This document shows positions 8,757 to 17,310 of a stretch of DNA of 64,000 bases, piece after piece. The DNA is taken from the NCBI RefSeq assembly GCF_004341845.1, contig NZ_SLVB01000011.1:78560-142559 (forward strand), written 5' to 3'. Numbering within the stretch: position 1 is the stretch's first letter; every line of letters begins with the position of its first letter. The notes under the pieces were generated by a model that saw only the letters and a list, made by a program, of their open reading frames with translations, was not told where the DNA came from and made no database searches. The DNA comes from Novosphingobium sp. PhB165 (GTDB lineage Bacteria; Pseudomonadota; Alphaproteobacteria; Sphingomonadales; Sphingomonadaceae). Made by a program: the position numbers and the translations under genes.

Positions 8757-9737
8757 TTAGACCAGCATCTTCCCGAGACGGCCTTTGACGATTTCCTCGG
8801 CATCGGCAACGATCCTGTCGATCAGTTCCTTGCAGGTCGGCAGATCGTGGATCAGGCCCTGCACCATGCCCGCCCAGAAGATCCCCTTGGTGAGATCGCC
8901 GGTCTGGAGCAGTTCGCGGCCCACGGCGCCCGCGACAAGGTGCTTGATGTCGTCGAAAGTCGCTTCGGGGCGGGCCGAGATCTCGACCACTTCGTCCGAC
9001 ACGTCGTTCTTGCCCACGCGCGCGGTGTTCTTGAACTTGCGGAAGATCAGGTTGGTGCCGCGCTCGTCGTTCTCGATGTACTTGGCCTTCACATTGTCAT
9101 GGATCGGCGCTTCCTGCGTGGCGCAGAAACGCGTGCCCATGTTGATGCCCTCGGCTCCCAGCGCCAGTGCGGCGGCAAGGCCGCGACCGTCACCGAAGCC
9201 GCCGCTTGCCAGCATCGGGATCTTCACCTTGTCCGCCGCCGTGGGGATCAGGATCAGGCCGGGAATATCGTCCTCTCCCGGATGACCGGCGCATTCGAAG
9301 CCATCGATCGAGATGATGTCGCAGCCGTGCTTCTCGGCCGAAAGCGCGTGACGGACGGCAGTGCACTTGTGGAGCACGGTGATCCCGTGCGGCTTCACCA
9401 TCTCCCAGATCTCGCGCACTTGCTGGGTGCCGGCCGTCTCGATGATCTTCACGCCGCCGTCGATCGCCGCCTGAGCATAGGCCTTGTAGTCGGGCGGGAG
9501 CAGCGTGGGGAACACGGTGATGTTCACGGCGAAAGGCTTGTCGGTCATCGACCGGCAGCGCTCGATTTCCTCGCGCAACGCCTTCGGGCTCGGTTGGGTG
9601 AGCGCGGTCAACGTGCCGAGCCCGCCTGCATTGGACACCGCGCTGGCCAGTTCCGCCAGTCCCACGCCCTGCATGCCGCCCTGCACGATCGGGTGCTCGA
9701 TACCGAGCATCTCGGTGACGCGTGTCTTGAACGCCAT
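8757..9737 (-). CDS. nitronate monooxygenase (2-nitropropane dioxygenase family)
   Basis: A 326-residue FMN-dependent TIM-barrel enzyme. The ATG at 9737 (MAFKTRVTEMLGIEHPIVQGG) was chosen over an in-frame start at 9809 because the family begins here. Visible hallmarks are PIVQGGM, SNAGGLGTLTA, FAVNITVFP, the active-site region GFECAGHPGEDD with its histidine, and the phosphate-binding LASGGFGDGRG near residue 180. Members oxidise nitronates, but many act on other substrates or serve as enoyl reductase-like FMN enzymes. Shared orientation and close spacing with the enoyl-CoA hydratase at 7941 suggest one transcript. Confidence 0.88.
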   Translation of the reverse strand: MAFKTRVTEMLGIEHPIVQGGMQGVGLAELASAVSNAGGLGTLTALTQPSPKALREEIERCRSMTDKPFAVNITVFPTLLPPDYKAYAQAAIDGGVKIIETAGTQQVREIWEMVKPHGITVLHKCTAVRHALSAEKHGCDIISIDGFECAGHPGEDDIPGLILIPTAADKVKIPMLASGGFGDGRGLAAALALGAEGINMGTRFCATQEAPIHDNVKAKYIENDERGTNLIFRKFKNTARVGKNDVSDEVVEISARPEATFDDIKHLVAGAVGRELLQTGDLTKGIFWAGMVQGLIHDLPTCKELIDRIVADAEEIVKGRLGKMLV

Positions 9738-9932
9738 TCCACTCAACTCCCAAATAGCTCTTTGGGGCGGTCCTAGGGGGGATTGGCGCGCTTGGGGACA
9801 CCCGATCACGCACCGGATCGAGCAATTCGCGCAGGCGATGGGCGGCTCGCTCCGGATCGGGCCGTTCCGGATATTGAAAGCAGCCGCCCGCTATCTAGAT
9901 TCGGCAAAGCAATCACAAGGAGTTCGAAGAAA

Positions 9933-10829
9933 GTGAACGGTATCAAGACGGCCATGCTGCTGGCGGCGTTGACGGCGCTGCTGATGGGGCTGGGCTATGT
10001 GTTCGGCGGCGGCGGCGGTGCGATGATCGCGCTGATCGCGGCGGCAGGCATGAACCTGTTCACCTTCTGGAACGCCGACACCATCGTGCTCAAGATGCAC
10101 AACGCGCGCGAGGTGGACGCCCGCTCCGCGCCCGAGTTCTACGGCATCGTCGCCGACCTCGCGGGCCGGGCACAACTGCCGATGCCGCGCGTCTATCTGA
10201 TCGACAGCGCCAATCCGAACGCCTTCGCCACTGGCCGCAATCCCGATCACGCCGCCGTGGCCGCCACGACGGGCCTGCTGAACATGCTGACCCGCGACGA
10301 AGTGGCAGCGGTGATGGCGCACGAACTGGGCCACGTGAAGAATCGCGACACGCTGACCATGACCATGGTGGCAACGATTGCCGGCGCGATCTCGATGATC
10401 GCCAACTTCGGCATGTTCTTCGGCGGCCATCTCGGCGGCAACAGTGAAAACCGGCCCAATCCGCTGATCGCCATTGCCGCGATGGTCATGGCGCCTTTCG
10501 CGGCGATGATCGTGCAGATGGCGATCAGCCGCACCCGCGAGTTCAGCGCCGACCGCGCGAGCGCGGAAATCAGCGGCAACCCGCGCGCACTGGCCTCGGC
10601 GCTCGCCAAGATCGCGGGCCCAGCACAAGCGATTCCCAGCTTCGCCTCGGAGCGCAATCCGGCCGCCGCGCAGCTCTATATCGTGCCCACCGGCGTTTCC
10701 GACTTGTTCTCGACCCACCCGGCGACCGAAAAGCGCATTGCCGCTCTGATGGCGATGGACGGCACGTCGCCGGGCAGGCCCGCAGCCCCGGTCAGGAGAG
10801 CTTCGGCGCTCGATCCGCTGCGCAAGTGA
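9933..10829 (+). CDS. htpX: zinc metalloprotease HtpX
   Basis: A 298-residue membrane protease of the M48B family that degrades damaged membrane proteins. The GTG at 9933 is preferred because AAGGAG lies ten bases upstream (9917-9922) and the hydrophobic N-terminus starts directly after it (IKTAMLLAALTALLMGLGYVFGG in two segments). The zinc site HELGH is at about residues 130-134, with the downstream third-ligand region EFSADRASAE. Two further membrane segments flank it (AISMIANFGMFFGG and MVMAPFAAMIVQMA). The sequence PRVYLIDSANPNAFATGRNP is a strong family signature. Confidence 0.95.
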   Translation: MNGIKTAMLLAALTALLMGLGYVFGGGGGAMIALIAAAGMNLFTFWNADTIVLKMHNAREVDARSAPEFYGIVADLAGRAQLPMPRVYLIDSANPNAFATGRNPDHAAVAATTGLLNMLTRDEVAAVMAHELGHVKNRDTLTMTMVATIAGAISMIANFGMFFGGHLGGNSENRPNPLIAIAAMVMAPFAAMIVQMAISRTREFSADRASAEISGNPRALASALAKIAGPAQAIPSFASERNPAAAQLYIVPTGVSDLFSTHPATEKRIAALMAMDGTSPGRPAAPVRRASALDPLRK

Positions 10830-10969
10830 GTGCCAAGGACGCTTGGCGCATGCCTTCATGCGCCACTTAGCGCGTCTGCGATGCGCCTTGCGCGTCCGGC
10901 CATTGCCTGCCTCGCACAGGGTTGTACATTCGTTCAACACGAATGAAGAACAATCCGAGAGGTGTCGGA

Positions 10970-12385
10970 GTGCTGAAATCTACAGACGGCGGCCTGAGAG
11001 CCGTCCCCTACCCGATCGAAGATCCCGAACGGATCCCGGTCAAGCGCTACTACGATGCCGATTTCTACCAGGCAGAGCTGGACCACTTGTGGCCGCACGT
11101 CTGGCAGATGGCCTGCCGTGAAGAGCAGATCCCCGAAGTGGGCGACTGGATCGAGTACGAGAATGTCGGCAAGTCCGTCATCATCGTGCGCACGGCCAGC
11201 GGCATCAAGGCTTTCCACAATGCCTGCCGCCATCGCGGCGTGCCGTTCGCGGGGGGCACCGGCCATTCGCACGGCAACTGCGCGAAGTCCGGCTTCGTCT
11301 GCCCGTTCCACGGCTGGCGCTGGAACATGGATGGCGAATCCACCCAGGTCTACGGCAAGCACCTCTTCTCCGAGCGTCAGCTTCAGGAAGACGACATCAA
11401 CCTGATCCCCTGCCGCGCCGAGACCTTCATCGGCTGCGTCTGGATCAACCATGATGAAGACGCACCTTCAGTGCGCGATTCGATCGGCCCCCTTGCCGGC
11501 AACCTCGAAGCACGCGGACTCGACAAGATGCGTGCGGAATGGTGCTACGGCGCCGAACTCCCGGCCAACTGGAAGGTCGCGATGGAGGCCTTCATGGAAG
11601 GCTACCACGTGATGCAGACGCACCCGCAGCTGCAACACGCCGCGCCGATGATGTACGATTCGATGTACCGCAGCCCGCGCGGTCCGGTGCCGATCATGGC
11701 CGAACCGCACCTCTCCTATCGCGAGAATCAGGAGCTGCAGGTCAAGTCCATGGCGCTCCTGAGCGAGGGCATGGCGGGCATGGTCCACGAGAAGGAAGTG
11801 GAAATCGCGCGCGGCCTGATCGGTGTCGAGGAAGGGCTGCCCGAAGACCAGAACATGGCGATGTTCCACTGGCTGGGCATCGTCATGCACCAGATCTCGG
11901 CCCAGTTGCAGGCGCGTGGCGAGCCGGTTCCGGACCTTTGCGCGGTATCGCAGACGCATCCGGTGAAGGCGGTGGAGTTCCTCTTCCCGCACTACTTCCT
12001 GCTGCCCTACTTCACGTCGATGTCGGCCTACCGCATCCGCCCGACGGGGCCGGAAAGCTGCTTCTTCGAGATCTGGTCGCTGACCTACATGCCCGAAGAC
12101 ACCGACTTCGAAACGGTGATGGAGCCGGTGGTGCTGCCCTACAACAGCCCCGATTTCCCGCCGATTCCGCGGCAGGACTATTCGAACATTCCGATCCAGC
12201 AGAAGGGCCTGCACGCCAGCGGGTTCGAGTTCATGCGCCTCTCGCATGAGGTGGAAGGCATGATCAGCAACTATCAGCGGATCATCGACGGCTACCTCAA
12301 GGGTGTGCCGCAGGAAAAGCTCGCCACGGCGATCCACAAGCTGGGCGGCAACTTCGACGGTCCGATCGAGTATCTCGGCATCTGA
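10970..12385 (+). CDS. Rieske 2Fe-2S aromatic ring-hydroxylating oxygenase, alpha subunit
   Basis: About 471 residues from the GTG at 10970, which has GAGAGG seven bases upstream; an ATG at 10943 is an alternative. The Rieske cluster ligands are CRH (CRHRGVPF) and CPFHGW. The catalytic domain follows with WKVAMEAFMEGYHVMQTHPQ, where the bridging and iron-binding residues of this family lie. These terminal oxygenases activate O2 at mononuclear iron and need separate ferredoxin and reductase partners, none of which is adjacent. The substrate could be an aromatic or a polycyclic compound and cannot be decided here. Confidence 0.9.
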   Translation: MLKSTDGGLRAVPYPIEDPERIPVKRYYDADFYQAELDHLWPHVWQMACREEQIPEVGDWIEYENVGKSVIIVRTASGIKAFHNACRHRGVPFAGGTGHSHGNCAKSGFVCPFHGWRWNMDGESTQVYGKHLFSERQLQEDDINLIPCRAETFIGCVWINHDEDAPSVRDSIGPLAGNLEARGLDKMRAEWCYGAELPANWKVAMEAFMEGYHVMQTHPQLQHAAPMMYDSMYRSPRGPVPIMAEPHLSYRENQELQVKSMALLSEGMAGMVHEKEVEIARGLIGVEEGLPEDQNMAMFHWLGIVMHQISAQLQARGEPVPDLCAVSQTHPVKAVEFLFPHYFLLPYFTSMSAYRIRPTGPESCFFEIWSLTYMPEDTDFETVMEPVVLPYNSPDFPPIPRQDYSNIPIQQKGLHASGFEFMRLSHEVEGMISNYQRIIDGYLKGVPQEKLATAIHKLGGNFDGPIEYLGI

Positions 12386-12394
12386 CGATGCGGG

Positions 12395-12422
12395 CTGGGG
12401 CTCGGTTGATGCCGAGTCCCAG
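12395..12422. terminator. hairpin between convergent genes
   Basis: CTGGGGCTCGG and CCGAGTCCCAG pair over eleven positions with one mismatch around the loop TTGATG. It lies between the convergent Rieske oxygenase and carbonic anhydrase genes, so it could end both transcripts. There is no long T tract, only TCTATCT. Confidence 0.5.
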
Positions 12423-12436
12423 TCTATCTGCCGCGC

Positions 12437-13204
12437 CTACTTCGACGTGGTCCGCATGGCCGGCGGGATCGGCAGCATTTCCACTTTTCCGGTCGCAACG
12501 TCGTAAACGGCCGGTACGACCTTGAGTTCGCGCGCCTTCACTTTGGCCTCGACCACGGGCGATGAATTGATCAGCGTCGCTGCATGGATCACGGCATTCT
12601 GGCGGGTGACGACCATCGGATCATCGCTGCCGCTCATGTAGACGGCTGGCAGGATCGCCGGGAACAGCGCGCTGATCTGCCCCGGAACCTCAGGGTTCTC
12701 CATGGCCGCCTTGATCGCCCCGCAGTTCGAATGGCCCATCACCACCACGGCCTTTATGCCCAGCACGGCAATGCCGTATTCCAGGCTGGCGATGATTTCC
12801 GGCGTGGTGATGTTGCCCGCCACGCGCGTCACGAAAAGGCGCCCGATGGGCTCATCGAAAACCATTTCCACCGGCACCCGCGAATCCGCGCAGGACAGCA
12901 CGCCGACGATCGGCCACTGCCCCTCGGCCGCTCGCGCCTTGATGATCGCAAGGTCCTTGGTATGCGCGGTCGGCGCGCCCGCGATGAAGCGGGCATTGCC
13001 GTCCATGATCTCCTTGAGCGCCTGATCGGGCGTAATCGTCTCAGTTGGCGCGGCGCCGGAGGGTGCCTCCGCCGCCCGGACAGGCCCAGCAACCAAGCCG
13101 ATTGCCGGCGCCGCCGCCAGCGCGGCCACAGCGCCGATGATGTCACGCCGCGACGTGCGGCAGCAGGAATTCTGATTTTCCGGGGGGACTTCGCTCAAGG
13201 ACAT
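12437..13204 (-). CDS. beta-class carbonic anhydrase, Tat-exported
   Basis: A 255-residue zinc enzyme that interconverts CO2 and bicarbonate. The N-terminus carries a twin-arginine signal (TSRRDIIGAVAALAAAPAIG) ending near AEA, so the enzyme should be periplasmic. The catalytic core has CADSRVPVE and HSNCGA, giving the Cys-His-Cys zinc ligands and the Asp-Arg dyad. Size and motifs fit the family. An exported beta carbonic anhydrase may serve CO2 handling or pH outside the inner membrane; that role is inferred. It converges on the Rieske oxygenase gene. Confidence 0.9.
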   Translation of the reverse strand: MSLSEVPPENQNSCCRTSRRDIIGAVAALAAAPAIGLVAGPVRAAEAPSGAAPTETITPDQALKEIMDGNARFIAGAPTAHTKDLAIIKARAAEGQWPIVGVLSCADSRVPVEMVFDEPIGRLFVTRVAGNITTPEIIASLEYGIAVLGIKAVVVMGHSNCGAIKAAMENPEVPGQISALFPAILPAVYMSGSDDPMVVTRQNAVIHAATLINSSPVVEAKVKARELKVVPAVYDVATGKVEMLPIPPAMRTTSK

Positions 13205-13281
13205 GGCAGTCTCCAGCGTGATGCACGCCGGAGGCTATCACGCGCCCCTGTGTCCCGCCATAACCCTTGCGAAAGGGCGTG

Positions 13282-14079
13282 TCAGGCGGTCAGCGCGGCG
13301 ACCAGCGCCTTGACCTTCTTCTGGCGCCACTGCGGAAGCGGAGCCACTAGCCAGTAAGCGCGGCGGCAGGATGTGGCAGCGCCGACTTTGACACTGGTGC
13401 CGGCAGGAAGTCCCTCAGTCAGCAGTGCCGGCACGCGCACGCGGCCAAGGCCGGATGTCGCGGCGGCAACCGCCTGCCCCGCATCGGCCAGCAGGATGGC
13501 CGGCTTGGCCTCTTCCTCATCGACGCCTTCATGACCCTCGGGCGTGGGATCGCCCGGCCAGCCCATCCAGTCGCCCTCGCCCAGTTCGACCCATTCGGGC
13601 GCGCCGAGCGTGATGCCTTCAAGGTCGCCCGGCCCCTCGCTCCAGCGCACCGCCAGATCGAGATTGGCCTCGGTAAAATCGGTCAGTTCGCCATCGACGA
13701 GCACGTAGCGCACTTCCGGATTCGCGGCCCGGAACGCGGCGAGGCGCGGCGCCAGCCAGGCGGCGAAGAACTCGCGCGGCGCGGCGATGGTGTAGACATG
13801 GCTGGACTGGCTGGCCTGCATGGCCTGCACCGCGTCCTCGAAATGCAGGAATCCAGTGCGCAGCGCGGCGAGACCGGCCCCCGCCTCATCGGTCAGTTCC
13901 AGGCCCTTGCTGGTGCGGCGGAACAGCACGACCCCAAGCAGGTCCTCCAGCGCGCGGATCTGCTGGCCGACTGCTGCCGGCGTCACCGCCAGTTCGTCTG
14001 CCGCGCGGGTGAAGGAGAGGTGGCGGGCCGCGGCATCAAAGACGCGCAAGGCATTGAGAGGCAGGTGCGTGCGCTTCAT
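13282..14079 (-). CDS. LysR family transcriptional regulator, GcvA-like
   Basis: A 265-residue regulator. The winged HTH is at residues 4-63 (LPLNALRVFDAAARHLSFTRAADEL in two parts, then TPAAVGQQIRALEDLLGV and LFRRTSKGLELTDEAG). The first helices are of the GcvA/AmpR type. The effector domain begins about residue 90 and is somewhat short. No divergently transcribed target is adjacent, because the gene to the left (carbonic anhydrase) runs the same way 78 bases downstream. It may therefore control that gene or act elsewhere. Confidence 0.88.
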   Translation of the reverse strand: MKRTHLPLNALRVFDAAARHLSFTRAADELAVTPAAVGQQIRALEDLLGVVLFRRTSKGLELTDEAGAGLAALRTGFLHFEDAVQAMQASQSSHVYTIAAPREFFAAWLAPRLAAFRAANPEVRYVLVDGELTDFTEANLDLAVRWSEGPGDLEGITLGAPEWVELGEGDWMGWPGDPTPEGHEGVDEEEAKPAILLADAGQAVAAATSGLGRVRVPALLTEGLPAGTSVKVGAATSCRRAYWLVAPLPQWRQKKVKALVAALTA

Positions 14080-14143
14080 GGCGCTTCCCTAAGCGCTTGG
14101 CGTTGCTGCGGCAACGGGGAAGTAGATGGGGCGAAGTCGAGGT

Positions 14144-14542
14144 TCAGCCGACCTTCGCGGGCGCGGCGAGCGGGAAGAACGGAATCTGGGCCTCCAGTTC
14201 GGTGCCGTCGCTGCGCACGAAGGTATAGTAGCCTTCCATCGAGCCCTGCGGCGTCGTCAGCGGACATCCCGAGACATAGTCATGGCTGCGACCGGGCCGG
14301 ATCAGCGGCTGCTCACCCACCACGCCTTCACCTTCGACCAGATTCACATCTCCATTGGCGTCGGTAATCCGCCAGTGACGCGTGAGAAGCTGAAGCGAAT
14401 CGTCCGAATCGTTCTCGATGCGGATGTGGTAGACCCAGAACCACTTGCCCGCTTCGATGCGGGACTGTTCGGGCAGAAAGTTCACCGCGACGCGGACAGT
14501 CACACCCTCGGTGATGGCGGTATGCTGGAAGAGTTGCTTCAT
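14144..14542 (-). CDS. apaG: ApaG protein
   Basis: A 132-residue beta-sandwich protein of the ApaG/DUF525 family. Recognisable segments are TEGVTVRVAVNFLPEQS, FWVYHIRIENDS, LLTRHWRITDANG, GEGVVGEQPLIRPG and the C-terminal MEGYYTFVRSDG. ApaG has been linked to cobalt and magnesium homeostasis in enterobacteria, but its biochemical activity is unsettled. The gene stands alone between the LysR regulator and the sensor kinase, all on the minus strand. Confidence 0.93.
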   Translation of the reverse strand: MKQLFQHTAITEGVTVRVAVNFLPEQSRIEAGKWFWVYHIRIENDSDDSLQLLTRHWRITDANGDVNLVEGEGVVGEQPLIRPGRSHDYVSGCPLTTPQGSMEGYYTFVRSDGTELEAQIPFFPLAAPAKVG

Positions 14543-14632
14543 GATGCAGCCAACCTAACCGGCTAACGACTTATGGACAACTCTTAGACCCAATGCCTTG
14601 CTCCCGCAAATCGCTGGAAAATTATCAGTGGA

Positions 14633-15994
14633 TCACAGAATCGCCGACACGGGGCATGCGAGGTACCACGCAAAGCCGGAAGGATCGTAAGCGGTCTCCA
14701 CTTGCGCATTGAGCTTCACGCGCGGCACGTCGACGATGATCCGCGTGCCGAATCCCGGGCGTGTCGGGGCCGACACCGGCGGGCCTCCCTGCTCGTGCCA
14801 GGCGATGCGGAAACCGGGCGCTTCGCCTTCCGGCGCCGGTTCGACCGACCATTCGATCGCGACCCGGCCATCCGGCACCGAAAGCGCGCCATACTTGAGC
14901 GCATTGGTGCCCATCTCGTGGATAGCCATGGCCAGCGCCTCTGCCGCGCCGGGGGAGAGCAGGACTTCCGGCCCGTCCAGGCGCACTTGCACGTGCGAAT
15001 CCACTAGCGTCTGCAACTGGGTATCGATCATCTCGCGCACCGGAATGCTCGACCACGCGCGGCGCACCAGCAGGTCCTGACTGGCGGCAAGGCTGCGAAT
15101 GCGCTGCTCCAGCCGTTCGATAAAGTCCGGCCGGTTCTTGTCCGTCCGGCGCGCAAGCGACTGGATGATCGACAGCATGTTCTTGCTGCGATGATTGACC
15201 TCCTGCAACAGCAGTTCGATGCGCTGCTCCGCATCGCGCATCTCGGTCACGTCGGTATTGGTGCCGAACCAATAGAGGATGCTCCGCGCTTCGTCGCGGA
15301 TCGGCGTCGCGCGAGAGAGGAACCAGCGCCATTCGCCGTTCGCGCTGCGCAGCGGGAAAGTATCCTCCCAGTCTTCGCCCGAGGCGAGGTGGTCGCGGAA
15401 CCGGGCATTGACCGCCTCGCTGTAGTCGGGATGCTGCACCGTTTGGCGGCCGCTGGCCTCCATCTCCTCGGGCGTGGTGCCGGTATAATCGAACCAGCGT
15501 TTGTTGCGCCAGACGACCCGGCCGTCGCGCCCCGCGATCCAAGCGAGTTGCGACATGTTGTCCGCCAGCAGGCTCAGCCGCGCCTCGCTCTCTTCCAGCC
15601 GGCGCTGCGTTTCCTTCTTGAGGCTGATGTCGCGCGCGATCTTGCTGGCGGCGACCACCCGCCCTTCACTGTCGAGCACCGGCGAAACGGTGACGGCAAC
15701 GTCGATAGCGCTGCCGTCCTTCCGCTTCCGCACGGTCTCGAACGTGGGCACGCGCTCGCCCCGCGTGATGCTGGCGATGATCGCATCTTCCTCGGCCTGC
15801 CGGTCCTCGGGGATCAGCGTGCGCACGTTCATCCCGACGATCTCGGCCGAACTCCAGCCGAAAATGCGCTCGGCAGCCTGGTTCCAGCTCAGGATCGTCC
15901 CGTCGAGCGACTTGCCGACAATGGCATCGTCACTTGATTCGACGATCGCCGCGAGCAGTGCCCCGGCGTCGGTCCCGAGCCCGGGCGGGTTCAG
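14633..15994 (-). CDS. HWE-family sensor histidine kinase with two PAS domains, non-ATG start
   Basis: A soluble kinase of up to 453 residues. The first PAS (AIVESSDDAIVGKSLDGTI) and PAC (ASKIARDIS) are followed by a second PAS (SRLSLLADN-like, residues about 125-245). The kinase core has the phospho-acceptor HRSKN, the N box HEMGTNALKYGALS and the WHE signature of HWE kinases. The frame is open upstream of the first ATG (15832), and the residues there complete the first PAS fold, so translation must begin earlier. No ATG, GTG or TTG exists there. A CTG at 15994 overlaps the metZ stop (CTGA), suggesting coupled translation. Such kinases often serve general stress or light signalling. Confidence 0.85.
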   Translation of the reverse strand: MNPPGLGTDAGALLAAIVESSDDAIVGKSLDGTILSWNQAAERIFGWSSAEIVGMNVRTLIPEDRQAEEDAIIASITRGERVPTFETVRKRKDGSAIDVAVTVSPVLDSEGRVVAASKIARDISLKKETQRRLEESEARLSLLADNMSQLAWIAGRDGRVVWRNKRWFDYTGTTPEEMEASGRQTVQHPDYSEAVNARFRDHLASGEDWEDTFPLRSANGEWRWFLSRATPIRDEARSILYWFGTNTDVTEMRDAEQRIELLLQEVNHRSKNMLSIIQSLARRTDKNRPDFIERLEQRIRSLAASQDLLVRRAWSSIPVREMIDTQLQTLVDSHVQVRLDGPEVLLSPGAAEALAMAIHEMGTNALKYGALSVPDGRVAIEWSVEPAPEGEAPGFRIAWHEQGGPPVSAPTRPGFGTRIIVDVPRVKLNAQVETAYDPSGFAWYLACPVSAIL

Positions 15995-17199
15995 AGACCC
16001 GCCTTGGCCAGCGCCTGATCGAGATCCGCGATCAGATCATCCGGATCTTCCAGACCGATGTTGATGCGCAGCATGCCTTCCGAAATGCCCATGGCCTCGC
16101 GTGCCTCCGGCCCCATGTTGTGGTGCGTGGTGGAGGCAGGATGGCACATCAGCGAACGCGAGTCGCCGATGTTGTTCGAAATATCGATCAGTTCCAGCGC
16201 GTCGAGCAGCGCATGCGCCTGCGCGCGGCCGCCATCGAGGACGAAGCTGAAGATCGGACCGCAAGCGTCCATCTGCTTCATCGCCAGCGCCTGCGCCGGG
16301 TGGCTGTCCAGCCAGGGGTGCAGGATCTTCGGCACGCGGCCGGCGACGAACTGGCCGACCTTGAGCGCATTCTCGCTCTGCTTCTTGGCGCGCAGGTCCA
16401 GCGTCTCAAGCCCCTTCAGCACCACCCAGGCGTTGAACGGCGAAAGGTTCGGGCCGGTGTTGCGCTGGAACGGCAGCAGCTTGTCGTTGATGAATTCCTC
16501 GCTACCGCAGACGGCACCGGCCAGAACGCGGCCCTGCCCGTCCATCAGCTTGGTGGCCGAATAGGCGACCACGTCGATGCCGAATTCCAGCGGGCGCTGC
16601 AGCGCCGGGCTGCAAAACGCATTGTCGACCACGGTGGTGATGCCGTGGGCCTTGGCGATTTCGGCAATGGCGGCAAGGTCGGCGACGTCCATCGTCGGGT
16701 TCGCCGGGGTTTCGAAGAAGAACACCTTGGTGTTGGGGCGGATCGCCGCTTCCCACGCGGAAAGGTCGGTGGCGTCCACCACCGTCACGTCCACGCCGAA
16801 GCGCGGCAGCAGGCTGTCGCCCAGCCAGCGGCACGAACCGAAGGCGGCGCGGGCGGAAACCATGTGGTCACCCGCCGAAAGCTGGCACAGCAGCGCGGCG
16901 GTCATCGCCGCCATACCCGATGCCTGCGTGCGGCACGCCTCGGCCCCTTCCAGCAGGGCGATGCGCTCTTCGAGCATCTGCACCGTCGGGTTCTGGAGGC
17001 GCGAATAGGTCATGCCGTCGTCCTCGCCCATGAAGCGGGCGGCAACGGTGGCGGCATCGTCGTAGGAATAGCCCGAGGTGAGGAACAGCGCTTCGCTGGT
17101 CTCACCCATTTCCGAACGCCAGGTACCACCGCGAATTGCGCGGGTGGCCGGGCGCCAGTTGCGGGTCTTGGTGCGGTCCTGTCCGGTCGTGCGTTTCAT
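15991..17199 (-). CDS. metZ: O-succinylhomoserine sulfhydrylase
   Basis: A 402-residue PLP enzyme that makes homocysteine from O-succinylhomoserine and sulfide in methionine synthesis. The ATG at 17199 starts MKRTTGQDRTKTRNWRPATR, the usual N-terminus. Hallmarks include SEALFLTSGYSYD, YSRLQNPTVQMLEERI, GMAAMTAALL, and the PLP lysine in YSATKLMDGQGRVLAG (about residue 205). The C-terminal DLIADLDQAL is typical. Its stop codon overlaps the start of the HWE kinase gene. It is divergent from the GT39 gene at 17311. Confidence 0.93.
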   Translation of the reverse strand: MKRTTGQDRTKTRNWRPATRAIRGGTWRSEMGETSEALFLTSGYSYDDAATVAARFMGEDDGMTYSRLQNPTVQMLEERIALLEGAEACRTQASGMAAMTAALLCQLSAGDHMVSARAAFGSCRWLGDSLLPRFGVDVTVVDATDLSAWEAAIRPNTKVFFFETPANPTMDVADLAAIAEIAKAHGITTVVDNAFCSPALQRPLEFGIDVVAYSATKLMDGQGRVLAGAVCGSEEFINDKLLPFQRNTGPNLSPFNAWVVLKGLETLDLRAKKQSENALKVGQFVAGRVPKILHPWLDSHPAQALAMKQMDACGPIFSFVLDGGRAQAHALLDALELIDISNNIGDSRSLMCHPASTTHHNMGPEAREAMGISEGMLRINIGLEDPDDLIADLDQALAKAGL

Positions 17200-17310
17200 G
17201 GCCCAAGCCTCTAGGATCGCGCGCGGATGGATGCAAGCGCCCGCGCCCGTCCGCCCGGCGCAAATGGCGCGCTTGCAGTCCACACGCTTCCCCCTTATTC
17301 CGCGCCTCCG

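Noticed and set aside
7575..9776. A plus-strand open frame of 733 codons
   Set aside because: It lies antisense to two clear genes (enoyl-CoA hydratase and nitronate monooxygenase) and has the Arg/His/Ala-rich text of a GC-rich shadow frame.
10830..10969. Possible small gene between htpX and the Rieske oxygenase
   Set aside because: Only short frames without a ribosome site; a hairpin GCCAAG...CTTGGC (10832-10847) suggests a transcript end.
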